Below, one piece after another: positions 52,890-63,038 of a DNA stretch of 64,000 bases (its first letter is position 1; each line of letters begins with the position of its first letter). The DNA is taken from assembly GCF_017301635.1 (NCBI RefSeq), contig NZ_CP071091.1, forward strand, positions 3,670,001 through 3,734,000. Direction: 5' to 3'. The notes beneath the pieces were generated by a model, which did not search any database, was not told the origin of the DNA, and worked only from the letters and a program-made list of their open reading frames with translations. This DNA comes from Myxococcus landrumus. Its GTDB lineage: Bacteria > Myxococcota > Myxococcia > Myxococcales > Myxococcaceae. Both the position numbers and the translations under genes were made by a program.

Positions 52890-55800
52890 ATGGACTCTCC
52901 CCCAGCAGAAAGGCCTCGTCGGCGATGGGCTCGCCCCCTCGCTGGTGTGCTCCTGGTACTCGTCGGCCTCTTCGCGCTCGTGCTGGCCGCGACGGTGGTT
53001 GCCCTGCACCACCTCGACCATCCCTGGCTGAAGCAGCAAATCCTCCCCCGGGTGGAAGCCGCCGCGGGCGTGCAACTCGACTATCAGACCGCACGTGTCG
53101 CGCTGCTCTCGGGGCTGCGCATCGAAGGGCTCGTGGTGCGGACTCCCGCGCCGTTTCAAGGCGTAGCACCCGAGTTCGTGCGCGTCGGCACCATCGAAGC
53201 GTGGTGGTCACCGAGCTCTCTCGTGGGAGGCCCTACGTGGGTGGAGCGGGTGGCCGTGCACGATGTGGCGCTCACCCTCGTGGCCGACGACGCGGGCCCC
53301 ACGTCCCTCTCCGCGCTGAGCGGACCCACGACAGCCCCCGAGCCTGCGCCCGCGGAGCCCACGCTCGGGACTTCCCGGCAGCTCGCCGCGCTCCTGGCCT
53401 CTGCACCTCCCGTCGGGAAGATTGAAGTATCGGGTGTCTCGCTGAAGTACCTCCGCGTCCGCAATGGCGACGTCGTGGAGCGTTGGTCCTTGGCCGGGCT
53501 CGCGGCCCGCCTCGAAGCAAAGCAACACGAGGGTGCGTGGAAGCTCTTCGCGAACATGGGCCAGCCCGGGGCGCCGCTGCCCCTGACGTTGAGCCGCGAA
53601 GGTTCCGCCGAGCCCACGGGTGAAGCCGCGCTGGAGCTGGCCCTGTCGCTCGAAGCCGGAGCCACGGAAGCTCACGTGCGCGTGGACCTGGACGTCACCC
53701 GCCAGACCTTTGACTCACGCTTCACGGTCCGCCCCCTGCTGCACGGCTCCGCCTCCGCGCGGTTCGACGGGGAGAAACAACAGACGGTCATCGAGCTGGA
53801 GCGCACCCAGCTCACCGACAGCACCCATGTTGAAGTCCTCGCGGTGCTCCCCGATGCGGCGGAGGTGCCGGTGCTCGTGACGCGCGCACTCGCCGATGTC
53901 GACCTCGCGCGACTGCTGCAAGCCATTCCTCGCGAGCTGCGCCCCGTTGCCCTCGAACGCGGCAAGGCCCATCTGGATGCGCAGGACCTCACGCTGAGCG
54001 CCATTCCCACGCTCGGAGCCAAGGGCAAGCTCGGACTGGACGTCGAGGTCTCCTCGCTCCGGATGACCCAGGACGCGCTTCAGGTGGCACTCGGCGGTGG
54101 GCGCATCTCCGTCGTGGCGACACCCGACGCACCTCGGGGCCTGGCCGCGCAAGTGGCCTTCACACTCCAGGGGCTCGCGGTCGACGGCCCCACCACGCTG
54201 CGAATCCCGAAGGCCCAGGGAGAACTCCAGGGACACCAGCTCCGGCCAGAGCCGTCCTCCGCGCTCGGCTTCGCGGGAGACGCGACGCTGACAGCCAACG
54301 TGGCCTCCCTGGACGCCCTCGCCGGGGGAATCCGCGCGAAGGCCCAGCGGCTGCATCTCCAACTCAAGGCGCCGCTGGTCGGAGAGCCCCCGTTCACCTT
54401 GAGCGCGGACCTTCCCGTGGGCGAGCTTCACGTCGTCACGGAGGATGGGCGTGAGGTGCTCAAGGGCCCCATGCATGTGAAGCTCGACGCCTCGGAGGTG
54501 TTTCCGCATCGGGAGGACCCTCGGCTCAGCCGAGCCCGTGCGCACCTGACGCTCGACGTGGGCGACATGCACGCGACCCTCGATGCCACCAAGGGCCCCT
54601 CCGACGTGACGTACACGTTGGACGTCCAGACGCCCAACCTCGTCGTCGCGCGCCCCTTCCTCCCCGATGACATCGCCGCGCGCCTGGGCTGGAAGGACCT
54701 GGCCGTGGGCCTCACCTCCAAGGGAACCGCGTCGGCCCTCTTCTCTCCTGCCCCCCGCGTGGACCACCAGACGGAGCTGCGCCTGCAACGGCCCACCTGG
54801 GACGATGTGGCGGCCAGCAGCGTCGCACTCGTGCTGCGCTCGCGCGGAGACGCCTGGCGGCACCAAGGCGAGCTGGACATCCGGGCCGATGGGCTGCGCG
54901 CCGGGACGCTCGAGATAGGGACCCAACACCAGACCCTGACCCTCGACGTCGACCGCCGCAAGCCGTCCGTCCGACTGGGCGTCACCAGCAAGGCAGGGGT
55001 GATGGCGACCGTCGACGCCGCGCTGACCTTCGACCGGAAGGCCCGGGCACTGCGCGCCGATGTCACCGCAGACCTTCCGCCCCTCGGCAACCTGTCCCCC
55101 CTGCTGGCCCGCTTCAAGGTGCCCGCCGCGATGGAGTCCTCGCGGTTCGCGCTGAAGCTCGACGTGCATGGCACCCTGCTCGGCGTCATCTCCGACATCT
55201 CCGCCGAGGGCGACCTCACGCTGGCGAAGGACCTCCAGAAGACCGCCGCCTACGAAGGGCATGTCGAGCTGGATGCACGCGGCATCCGCTGGAGGGATGA
55301 CGTCCTCTTCATCAACATCCCCGCGATTCATTGGCGGGTCGACTCCCATGGGGAGGGGCCGAAGCGAAACGTCCGCAGCGACCTCAAGGCGGAGAAGCTC
55401 ACCGTCGGCATGCATGACCGCCGACTGTCGTTCGCCGACCTCGCCAGTGCCACCACCGCCGATTTCGCCATGCCGTGGGACTCGGACGAAATCGCGGTGA
55501 CGCAGAACCTGAAGGCGCGCTCGCTCGAGCAGAAGCCCGCGCTGCCCTATCCGGTCCAGGACCTGGCGCTGTCGTTCACCGCGCGCCGGAAGACGTCGGG
55601 TGTCGTCCACGTCCCCGACTTCCAACTGTCCAACGCGGGCACGAACACCGAGCTGAAGGTGCAAGGCCGGCTCGACCTCAGCGATGAGCGGCGCCGGCTG
55701 GCGCTCCGAGGCGACCTGGTGCAGGACCTGTCCAAGCTCGCGCGGCCCGACCAGTTGGAGAGCAGCGGCAAGGTCTCGGTCGAGTTCCGGGTGGCGTCCC

Positions 55801-56579
55801 CCGACCTCGTGGTCTTCCGGACGTTCTCCAGCCTGCTCCTCCAGAACGTGAATGTCCGGCTGCCCGCGAAGGGCATCGCCGTCGAGGGGCTCGATGGCAA
55901 CGTCCCGCTCACGGAGAACATCGAGTTCGTCGATGGACAGCTGCGACTGACGAGCGACGTCAACATGAACCCGTACCCGATGCTGCGCTTCGCCGACCAG
56001 CACCCGTTGCTCTCGCGCAGCGGCTTCGTGTCCGCGGCCCGCATCACCACGCCGCAGCTCTCCATCGCGCCGATGGCGGGCAACCTGGCCATCAACCAGA
56101 ACCTCGTCTCCATGACGCAACTGGAGATGGGCGTCCGCGGCGGGCGCATCACCGGACAGTGCCTGCTGGACTGGCAGGGCAGACACTCGACGCTGGAAGC
56201 GCGCGTGCGAGCCACGGGTGTGCAGTCATCCCGAGGCGAGCCCTTCGATGGCAATGCCGCCGTGGTCATCTCCGCCAAGGACCGCAGCATCAACGGGCGC
56301 GCGGAGATTCTTCGCATCGGCAACCGGCACCTGCTCGACCTGCTCGACCTGGAAGACCCCCGGCAGGTGGACCCCGCCACCAACCGCGTCCGCTATGCCT
56401 TGCGCCTGGGATATCCGGAGCACGTGCGGGTGAACTTCAATCACGGCTTCGGCAGCCTGAGCATCACCATGGGCGGGCTGGCCCGGCTGGTCAGCATCGA
56501 CGAAATCCGAGGCATTCCCATGGGGCCCATCGTCGATCAGCTCCTCAAATCCATGCCCCCCTTGGAGGCCACGCCATGA
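52890..56579 (+). CDS. YdbH/AsmA-type giant envelope protein
   Basis: 1229 residues. One N-terminal membrane segment (LAGVLLVLVGLFALVLAATVVAL) and a long beta-rich periplasmic part. The opening PWLKQQILPRVEAAAGVQLDYQTARVALLSGLRIEGLVVR, in two parts, and repeated strand patterns match the AsmA/TamB superfamily; the C-terminal 200 residues (GNVPLTENIEFVDGQLRL; GGRITGQCLLDWQGRHSTLEARVRATG) resemble YdbH-type ends. YdbH, with YnbE and YdbL, bridges the envelope to carry phospholipids in enteric bacteria. Here the next gene, with an ATGA overlap, encodes a YdbL-domain lipoprotein, which supports this identity. The 235 bases before it hold nothing clear. Confidence 0.85.
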   Translation: MDSPPAERPRRRWARPLAGVLLVLVGLFALVLAATVVALHHLDHPWLKQQILPRVEAAAGVQLDYQTARVALLSGLRIEGLVVRTPAPFQGVAPEFVRVGTIEAWWSPSSLVGGPTWVERVAVHDVALTLVADDAGPTSLSALSGPTTAPEPAPAEPTLGTSRQLAALLASAPPVGKIEVSGVSLKYLRVRNGDVVERWSLAGLAARLEAKQHEGAWKLFANMGQPGAPLPLTLSREGSAEPTGEAALELALSLEAGATEAHVRVDLDVTRQTFDSRFTVRPLLHGSASARFDGEKQQTVIELERTQLTDSTHVEVLAVLPDAAEVPVLVTRALADVDLARLLQAIPRELRPVALERGKAHLDAQDLTLSAIPTLGAKGKLGLDVEVSSLRMTQDALQVALGGGRISVVATPDAPRGLAAQVAFTLQGLAVDGPTTLRIPKAQGELQGHQLRPEPSSALGFAGDATLTANVASLDALAGGIRAKAQRLHLQLKAPLVGEPPFTLSADLPVGELHVVTEDGREVLKGPMHVKLDASEVFPHREDPRLSRARAHLTLDVGDMHATLDATKGPSDVTYTLDVQTPNLVVARPFLPDDIAARLGWKDLAVGLTSKGTASALFSPAPRVDHQTELRLQRPTWDDVAASSVALVLRSRGDAWRHQGELDIRADGLRAGTLEIGTQHQTLTLDVDRRKPSVRLGVTSKAGVMATVDAALTFDRKARALRADVTADLPPLGNLSPLLARFKVPAAMESSRFALKLDVHGTLLGVISDISAEGDLTLAKDLQKTAAYEGHVELDARGIRWRDDVLFINIPAIHWRVDSHGEGPKRNVRSDLKAEKLTVGMHDRRLSFADLASATTADFAMPWDSDEIAVTQNLKARSLEQKPALPYPVQDLALSFTARRKTSGVVHVPDFQLSNAGTNTELKVQGRLDLSDERRRLALRGDLVQDLSKLARPDQLESSGKVSVEFRVASPDLVVFRTFSSLLLQNVNVRLPAKGIAVEGLDGNVPLTENIEFVDGQLRLTSDVNMNPYPMLRFADQHPLLSRSGFVSAARITTPQLSIAPMAGNLAINQNLVSMTQLEMGVRGGRITGQCLLDWQGRHSTLEARVRATGVQSSRGEPFDGNAAVVISAKDRSINGRAEILRIGNRHLLDLLDLEDPRQVDPATNRVRYALRLGYPEHVRVNFNHGFGSLSITMGGLARLVSIDEIRGIPMGPIVDQLLKSMPPLEATP

Positions 56580-57115
56580 AAACCCGCGGGTTGCCGCTGC
56601 TCGCCGCGCTCGCCGCGTCCGGATGCATCAGCGCGCCGGAGATTGTCATGGTGGACCGCGCGACGGCGCTCGAGGAACAGGCCTCTGGCTCGTACAGGGA
56701 CGTGGAACAGCGGCTGGCACGCGCGGCGATGAACCCGACGCCCGTGCCGCTCACGCCCAACCAACTGGAGGAGCTGGGCATGCAGCCTCCTCCCCTCGTC
56801 GAGAACCTCGGCAGGACGCCGGCCGACCGCATCGACGAGCTGCTGCGGCGCCACTGCGTGGGTGAGGGGAAGGACGGGCTTCTGGCGGACACCCGCCGCC
56901 GTTGTCAGACAGGGCGGCTGATGCCGGACGACGTCGCCCTGGTGGAGCGGGTGAACCGGGCCCGGCTCCAGCTCTGGAAGTGGATGGGGACCGTCCGCCC
57001 GGGCGTGCCCGAGGAGACGCTGCGCCAGGACTGGCAGAAGGTGCACGCGGAGGGCGTGGTCTGCGGAGGTTGGGTGGAGGCCGCGGACGGGACCTGGGGA
57101 GAGAAGAAGTGCTGA
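56576..57115 (+). CDS. Lipoprotein with YdbL (DUF1318) domain
   Basis: 179 residues. Lipoprotein signal ending AASGC (Cys17), then CISAPEIVMVDRATALEEQASG. The C-terminal part (about 100-179) matches YdbL by eye: DTRRRCQTGRLMPDDVALVERVNRARLQLW corresponds to the YdbL block DAR-x-x-G-x-VGE...LALVDRINAARTESY, and it ends WVEAADGTWGEKK like GQWLKR. YdbL is a periplasmic chaperone-like partner of YdbH; YnbE is a small lipoprotein that caps YdbH at the outer membrane. A lipoprotein front joined to a YdbL domain could combine the two roles. It overlaps the upstream giant gene by 4 bases and the downstream gene by 7. Confidence 0.85.
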   Translation: MKTRGLPLLAALAASGCISAPEIVMVDRATALEEQASGSYRDVEQRLARAAMNPTPVPLTPNQLEELGMQPPPLVENLGRTPADRIDELLRRHCVGEGKDGLLADTRRRCQTGRLMPDDVALVERVNRARLQLWKWMGTVRPGVPEETLRQDWQKVHAEGVVCGGWVEAADGTWGEKKC

Positions 57116-60100
57116 CGCGTCACGGGCCGTGGTCGCTGGTCCTGGCCCTGCTCGTCGCGGGTGGCGCGCGGGCGCAGGATGACGAGAACGACGGCGGATT
57201 GCGCACGCCCACGCGGCTCACCGTGGGCGTGGGGGACCAGTTCCTGGGGCAGCTGAGCCCCGATGGGAACACGCTGTTCTTCGCGTCCAACCGCAACATC
57301 GCGACCGAAATCTACTCGCAGGACCTGGAGCAGGGCCGCGAGCGCCGCCTCTTCGATGAAGGCGCCGAGGTGACCTGGCCGCGCATCAGCCCCGATGGAA
57401 AGCACCTGCTCTACATCTCGTTCCGGGACCAGGCCGGTGGCCAGTTGTGCGTGAGGAACCTGCCCGCCGCCGACGAGCGCCGGTGCCTGGGTGACGACGC
57501 CAGCGCCTTGCAGGCGGAGTGGATTGACGCCTCGCAGATCGCGTTGGTGAGTCGCACCACCATCCAGGGGGACCTGAGACTGTCGCGGGTGACGTTGGGG
57601 CGCGAGTGGAGCGTGAAACCACTGCTCGAGCGCAACCTGACCAGCCCGACGCTCACCCCCGACGGACGCTGGCTCGTGTACGTGCCCGTCGAGCGCTCCG
57701 TGCAGGCCGTGGGACCGGGCTTCGCCGCGCGGGCCTCGACCCATCTGGAGGCGCTGCGGCTGGACCGTCCCGGCGCGACGCCCCTCCCGCTGGAGCTGGA
57801 CCTTCCGGGGCAGACCGGTCAGCCGGTGTTCTCTCGCGATGGACGCTTCCTGTACGTCGTGCAGTTCTTCACCGACTCCAACGCGGATGGCGTGATTGAT
57901 GCCAGCGACACGGGGGTGTTGTTCCGCGTGCCCTTCGCACCGGAGCGCGACGACGCGCCCGAGCAGGCCGTCGCCGCCAACCCCGTGCAGCTCACCAGCG
58001 AGTCCTGGAACTGTCAGTACCCGTCGCCCGCCTCCGCGTCGCTCATCGCGACCTGTTCTCGTTCGCAGTCGTTGGACGTGTATCAACTGCCGCTGGACGG
58101 ACAGGTCCCCAGCACCTGGGAGGCGCGGCGCATCAGTGATGAGCTGAAGATGGCGGGCCGACGCGCGGACCTGCTGCTGCTCTACCGCCATCGCATGCTG
58201 CTGGAGACGCGCCCCCGGCTGCGCCGGCTGTTGATGATGCGCCTGAGCCGGCTGCACCTGGCCTTCGAGGACTTCAGCGCGGCGAAGTTCTACGCCGACC
58301 AGATGGGCCGGGTGAGCGACCCCGCCACCGAGGGACTGGAAGTGCCCTTGGGCATCCTCATCGACCACCGGCGCGCGATGAAGGAGCGCGAGCGCGGCCG
58401 CATGGTGGATGAGCTGAGCGAGGCCGAGCGCGAACGCATGGTCGCGCTGTCCCCTTCCGTCGCGGCCAGTCCGCCCACGGCGGTGCTCCAGCACGTGGTC
58501 CGCAGTGAGCTGGCGGAGGCCGCTGGCGACTTCACGCGGGCAAGGCAGGAGCTGGAGTCGGCGCAGCTCGCCGACAACACGCCGAGGGGCGTGCTGGAGG
58601 CGTATTACGACCAGGCGGACTCGCTCTACCGCAAGCTCGATGACCGCGCGGCCCTGGTCGACCTGGGTCGCCGGCTCTCCCAGCACAAGACCTTCCCGGC
58701 GGATGACCAGCTCGACTTCGCGCGCGCCGCGGTCGCCGCGCTCTACCGGGGACGCCCCTACGCGGAGGCGGATGCCGCGATGGCGCAGGCACGGGGCACC
58801 GCGCCCGAGGGCTCCGCCTACGCGTTCGCCCTGGAGCTGGGGCGGCATGTCAATGCGATACACGAGGAGCGTCCTCCCCGTCCGGTCCGGGAGGCGCTGG
58901 TGGCGTTCTATCGCCAGCAACAGGACCCGCTGCGCCGGCGCGCGGTGGTGCAGGACGCTGTCGAGCGGGCCTCGGGGCTCGGCGCGGACGGCGTGCTGGA
59001 GGCGCTGGCCACCCTCTACGTCGACGATTCACCCGCCGCCACCGAGGAGCGGCGCCGGGCCGAGCGGCTGTTCCGCCGCGCGATGATGGGGCGCGCCTAT
59101 CGCCGGTTGGCGAGGCAGAAGAAGGACGAAGCCCGCGCGGACTTCGACCTCGTGACGCAGCGGACGGGCTCGCTGGAGAGCGCCGTCGAGTCGGTGAACC
59201 TGCGCCTGCGCGCGGGCGTCAGCCCCGAGGTGGTGGAGAAGGAGGTCACCACCACGTCAGCGACCATGGCCAGACCGCTCACGCACTTCGTGAAGGCCTA
59301 CATCATGGCGCGCCAGCTCCCCAAGCTGGAGGACGACAAGGCCCATGCCCTGGCGGTGAAGGCCGCGGTGAAGGAGCTGCGCTCGGCGTGGCCGGAGCTC
59401 AAGAACCAGCGCGCGGTGCAGGCGCTCCTGGGCGCCATCCATCACGAGGACTTCCTCCGGAGTCGGACGCCCGCCTCCGCGGAGCGCGCCAACCGGCACT
59501 ACATGGTCGCGCTGGACCTGATGCGGAACAACGTCCGCTACAAGGCGATGATTCTCGGCGCGTTGGGGATGCTGCACACCCAGGTGGGCAACTACCACAT
59601 CGCCCTCGGCTATCTCGAGCAGCGGGACAAGCTGCCCTACGTGGACAACTGGGCGGGGCTGGCCGTCTCGATGGCCCGGGCGCGGGCGCTCCTGCACGTC
59701 GGACGCGAGGAGGAGGCGGCGAAGGCCGCGGACCAGGCCCTGGCGATGGTGGACGCCGCGCCGAAGCTGGCCCGGTTCGCCACGCTGGTGGCGGACCGCG
59801 CGGCCCTCTACAACCTCGCCGCCGGCAAGTTCGAGCGCGCGCTGGCGCTGTATGACCGGGAGATGCCCATCGTCGAGGCGAGCCCCCGCGATGAGGAAGG
59901 GCTGCGCAACCGGCTGGTGGTGCGGCTGGCTCGCTGTGCGGCGGCGTTGGGGATGGGGCAGCCGCAGCGAACGCTGGAGGACCTGGACCAGGTGGAGCGC
60001 GACCTGACGACGCCCGAGGTGCGAGCCGCCCTGAAGTGGTCGCGCTCCACGCCCGAGCACGTGCAGCGCACCTATCGCATCATCGCCTCGGGTCTGCGGG

Positions 60101-60540
60101 CGAACGCGGAGACGCGGCTTGGGCGGCTGGATGCCGCCGCACGGGCGCTCGAACAGCGGCGCGAGCTGTTCCTGGACCAGTTCGACCAGTTGGACCGGGA
60201 TGAGGACATCCGCGCGGTGACGCTGGCGGAGATGCGTCTGGCCGAGAACGCGGTGGACCGGCGGGACCCGGCACAGGCGGCGCGGTGGCTGGGCAAGGCG
60301 CTGGAGCATGCGGACTCGCTGATGGCGCGCACGCATGCCCCGGTCGATGCCGGTCAATTGGATGTGTTGTGGTTCGCGGCGCAGTTGCACTCGAACGGCG
60401 GCACGCCGATGCCCTTTGATGCGCCCGGCCGCATGAGCCAGGCACGACGCTCCCTGCTCGACCAGCGCGACCCGGCATGGCGCACGTATCTGGCGTGGTT
60501 CGAAATCTACATGGCGCTCGATGCCCGCCCAGGGCCTTGA
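57109..60540 (+). CDS. Secreted TolB-propeller and TPR protein
   Basis: 1143 residues with a Sec signal (VLALLVAGGARAQ). The first 340 residues form a TolB-like beta-propeller: GVGDQFLGQLSPDGNTLFFASN, WPRISPDGKHLLYISF, SPTLTPDGRWLVYVPV, GQPVFSRDGRFLYVVQF, each with the PDG or RDG turn. The remaining 800 residues are helical repeats of TPR type (e.g. LGMLHTQVGNYHIALGYLEQRDKLPY; AALYNLAAGKFERALALYDRE). Such proteins are usually scaffolds at the periplasm. The GTG start at 57109 has GGGGAGAG ahead and lies within the preceding gene's last codons, so it is translated with the YdbL-domain gene and may scaffold the same envelope complex. Confidence 0.82.
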   Translation: MLTRHGPWSLVLALLVAGGARAQDDENDGGLRTPTRLTVGVGDQFLGQLSPDGNTLFFASNRNIATEIYSQDLEQGRERRLFDEGAEVTWPRISPDGKHLLYISFRDQAGGQLCVRNLPAADERRCLGDDASALQAEWIDASQIALVSRTTIQGDLRLSRVTLGREWSVKPLLERNLTSPTLTPDGRWLVYVPVERSVQAVGPGFAARASTHLEALRLDRPGATPLPLELDLPGQTGQPVFSRDGRFLYVVQFFTDSNADGVIDASDTGVLFRVPFAPERDDAPEQAVAANPVQLTSESWNCQYPSPASASLIATCSRSQSLDVYQLPLDGQVPSTWEARRISDELKMAGRRADLLLLYRHRMLLETRPRLRRLLMMRLSRLHLAFEDFSAAKFYADQMGRVSDPATEGLEVPLGILIDHRRAMKERERGRMVDELSEAERERMVALSPSVAASPPTAVLQHVVRSELAEAAGDFTRARQELESAQLADNTPRGVLEAYYDQADSLYRKLDDRAALVDLGRRLSQHKTFPADDQLDFARAAVAALYRGRPYAEADAAMAQARGTAPEGSAYAFALELGRHVNAIHEERPPRPVREALVAFYRQQQDPLRRRAVVQDAVERASGLGADGVLEALATLYVDDSPAATEERRRAERLFRRAMMGRAYRRLARQKKDEARADFDLVTQRTGSLESAVESVNLRLRAGVSPEVVEKEVTTTSATMARPLTHFVKAYIMARQLPKLEDDKAHALAVKAAVKELRSAWPELKNQRAVQALLGAIHHEDFLRSRTPASAERANRHYMVALDLMRNNVRYKAMILGALGMLHTQVGNYHIALGYLEQRDKLPYVDNWAGLAVSMARARALLHVGREEEAAKAADQALAMVDAAPKLARFATLVADRAALYNLAAGKFERALALYDREMPIVEASPRDEEGLRNRLVVRLARCAAALGMGQPQRTLEDLDQVERDLTTPEVRAALKWSRSTPEHVQRTYRIIASGLRANAETRLGRLDAAARALEQRRELFLDQFDQLDRDEDIRAVTLAEMRLAENAVDRRDPAQAARWLGKALEHADSLMARTHAPVDAGQLDVLWFAAQLHSNGGTPMPFDAPGRMSQARRSLLDQRDPAWRTYLAWFEIYMALDARPGP

Positions 60541-60677
60541 AGACAAGCCTGGGGCAGACTCCCCACCCCCAGTCGCCCCGAAATGACATACATCTTTCCA
60601 CCGGGAGCCGAGCCCAAGTGCCAACTCCGGCGGCTGGCGACGTATAGAGTGGAACCCCTTTTCTCCCCTGGGTCTCC

Positions 60678-60992
60678 ATGCGACTACGACTGCTGAGCCT
60701 GCTCTGCCTCCTGTTCACCCCTGGCTGCGGAGACGACGTCCCCCGGTCCTCCCTTGCCGCCTGCTCCTTCACCGACGCGTGCGCCAGCGCCGACGAGGAG
60801 TGCTACGTCAGCCAGGTCTGTGGCCCGCCTACCCAGGATGGGAACCTCTATTGCCAGGAGGAGAAGGGCGACCGGCAGTGCCACCGCCGCTGTGAGAACG
60901 ATGACGCCTGTGGCTCCGGTGAGTCCTGCAAGCCGGTCGAGCTGGTCAAGCGGACCGATGTGCTGACGACGACCACCCTGTGCTTCAAGTAG
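60678..60992 (+). CDS. Small cysteine-rich lipoprotein
   Basis: 104 residues. Lipoprotein signal ending TPGCG. The mature protein has about ten Cys in pairs (ACSFTDACASADEECYVSQVCG; CQEEKGDRQCHRRCENDDACGSGESC), as in the disulphide-rich repeats of myxobacterial surface proteins. No enzymatic motif. It is a stand-alone gene followed by a hairpin. The start ATG 60678 lies shortly after an AT-rich run near 60640. Confidence 0.75.
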   Translation: MRLRLLSLLCLLFTPGCGDDVPRSSLAACSFTDACASADEECYVSQVCGPPTQDGNLYCQEEKGDRQCHRRCENDDACGSGESCKPVELVKRTDVLTTTTLCFK

Positions 60993-61003
60993 CTCGAGCC
61001 CGA

Positions 61004-61033
61004 GCCGGGTAGGTCCCCAAGGCCCTACCCGGC
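61004..61033 (+). terminator. Hairpin after the small cysteine-rich lipoprotein gene
   Basis: Perfect 10-bp inverted repeat GCCGGGTAGG / CCTACCCGGC with a 10-base loop, 11 bases after the stop. Confidence 0.6.
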
Positions 61034-61190
61034 CCCTCGCCCCGGAGGCTGCGTCAAGGGGACCCGCGGCACCGATGACGCCGGCTTGAAAGTCCAAGAG
61101 GTGTAGAGGGGAGTCCACCCCGCATTCTCGCGGAATGACAGACATCACTCCTCGTGCGTTGTCGTTTCAATTGCTGCTATTGTCGCATGT

Positions 61191-63038
61191 ATGCACTGGC
61201 ACCCGCACTTGAAGAGCGCGGCCCTCGTGGCTGCGCTGTTCGCGCTGTCCGGGCCTGTCGTTCCCGACGCGCATGCGCAGCAATGTGAGCCTCGGCCCGA
61301 GCCCTCCACTCCGGGAGATCCCCCCAAGGACGTGATGAGCGACACGCGCGTGTTGCGCCGCATCGTGCTCGGGCTCACGGGGTCGACACCGACAGTCGAA
61401 CAGTACGAGGCCATGGCCGCCGCCGCCTCCCCCGAGGCCCGGGCCGCGCTCCTCCGCTCGACGCTCGACGAGGTGCTCGCCTCGCCGAAGTTCTACGAGC
61501 GGATGCTGCGCTTCGGGCACGACTGGATTGCCGTGGGCGCCTACACCACGGGCGCCAACGGCGACGCGTACCAGGGCGACATGTCCGGCCACCTGCACCG
61601 GTGCCCCGACAACACCCCGCACCCGGGCGCGTACTACTCCGTGAGCGAGTTCGGTCCGAACCAGGACCCGGGCAAGCAATGTTCCGACAAGGACGTGGCC
61701 GGCAATCCCGCCGTGCCAGAAGTGCACGATGTCGAGCCCTGGTGGGCTCCGGGCACCACGGTCCAGGTGCTCGGCAAGGCGGGCTCCGACGTCAAGGAGA
61801 TCGTCGATGCCACCACCGGGAAGACGTTGGACTGTGGCGTCGTCTCCGGCGGCTACTACGACCCGAGCATCCTGAAGGGCTGCGGCTGTGGTCCCAACCT
61901 CATGTGGTGCTCCCCGCTCGCGGGACTGAGCTCCTCGGGCACCGGGAGCCTCAACGGCCAGCGCCGTCACCCCTACGAGGAGCCCGCGCGCCTGTTCGCG
62001 CACCTCGCGTGGCATGACCGGCCCCTCTCGGACCTGGTCGTCGGCAACTACTCGGTCGGAACCAACTGGCTCAGGGCGCTGTACATCCGCTTCGGTCGGC
62101 AGATGGGCAGCAACGCGGTGGACCAGAACACCACCTGGTGGCGCCCGGACGCGGGCAATGCCCCGCGCGACCCCATGCACCCGACGCCGAACGACCCACA
62201 GGCCTGGCGGGAGTTCGTGGTGGAGGAGCTGGAGCCGTTCCACCTCGCGCTCACCTCCGACAAGTCCCGCTCCGGAAGCATGGAGCGCACCTACCGCTTC
62301 GACCCGCGCACGACGAAGGACGCCCCCCTGGGACTGCCCGCCGCGGGCGTGCTCACCATGATGGGGTCGATGTCCTCCTTCCCCCGCGAGCGCGTCCGGG
62401 CCGCGCGCTTCCTGGAGATTTTCGCCTGCCAGAACTTCTCGCCGCCGCCCGCCGACGTGCACTTCCCTCCGCTGGAGATAGACCCCGCGACGGGCGGCAC
62501 GTGCCTGCACTGCCACAAGACGCTGGACCCCGCGGCCATCGCCTTCAAGCGCTGGGACTTCACGCCGTTCCCCAGCTACTACGTCCCCTGGCCCTTCATC
62601 GGCGGCATGGGCAACCAGCGTGTCACCGCGGAGTGGATCTCCGGCCGGTATCCACACACCGGCAATGCGCCGGGCCTGCGGTGGAAGAACGCGTTCCAGC
62701 CCAACACCGTGCTGACGCCCGTCACCCCGGAGCAGCTCAAGGAGAACCCGGAGGCGGTGCTGCTCGACACGATGCCGGAGTCCTACACGCTGCTGGGCGA
62801 ACACGGCGACGGCACCATGGGCCCGCTGGGCTTCGGCAAGCTGCTGGTCCGCTCCGGTGAGTTCGACCGCTGTGTCGCGCGGAAGGTCTACGCGATGTTC
62901 ATCGGCCGGGAGCTGAACCCGGCCACGGAGAAGGGCTTCATCGACAAGCTCGCGAAGGAGTTCGTCGCGGGAGAGCGCAAGCTCCGGCCCTTCCTCCGCC
63001 ATCTCTTCGAACAGTCCGAGCTGCGGAGGGGCCTGTGA
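61191..63038 (+). CDS. Exported haem protein of planctomycete DUF1549/DUF1588-like type
   Basis: 615 residues with a signal peptide ending DAHAQ. The start RVLRRIVLGLTGSTPTVEQYEAMAAA resembles the DUF1549-like opening of planctomycete-type cytochrome proteins; later, FLEIFACQNFSPPPADVH and TCLHCHKTLDPAAIAFKRWDF match DUF1588-like segments with a c-type haem motif CLHCH (near residue 440), and the end GEFDRCVARKVYAMFIGRELNP resembles DUF1585. Paired Cys residues suggest disulphides. These proteins are thought to act in periplasmic or surface oxidations of polymers or in electron transfer, but no function is established. It overlaps the next gene by ATGA, so the two act together. Confidence 0.8.
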   Translation: MHWHPHLKSAALVAALFALSGPVVPDAHAQQCEPRPEPSTPGDPPKDVMSDTRVLRRIVLGLTGSTPTVEQYEAMAAAASPEARAALLRSTLDEVLASPKFYERMLRFGHDWIAVGAYTTGANGDAYQGDMSGHLHRCPDNTPHPGAYYSVSEFGPNQDPGKQCSDKDVAGNPAVPEVHDVEPWWAPGTTVQVLGKAGSDVKEIVDATTGKTLDCGVVSGGYYDPSILKGCGCGPNLMWCSPLAGLSSSGTGSLNGQRRHPYEEPARLFAHLAWHDRPLSDLVVGNYSVGTNWLRALYIRFGRQMGSNAVDQNTTWWRPDAGNAPRDPMHPTPNDPQAWREFVVEELEPFHLALTSDKSRSGSMERTYRFDPRTTKDAPLGLPAAGVLTMMGSMSSFPRERVRAARFLEIFACQNFSPPPADVHFPPLEIDPATGGTCLHCHKTLDPAAIAFKRWDFTPFPSYYVPWPFIGGMGNQRVTAEWISGRYPHTGNAPGLRWKNAFQPNTVLTPVTPEQLKENPEAVLLDTMPESYTLLGEHGDGTMGPLGFGKLLVRSGEFDRCVARKVYAMFIGRELNPATEKGFIDKLAKEFVAGERKLRPFLRHLFEQSELRRGL

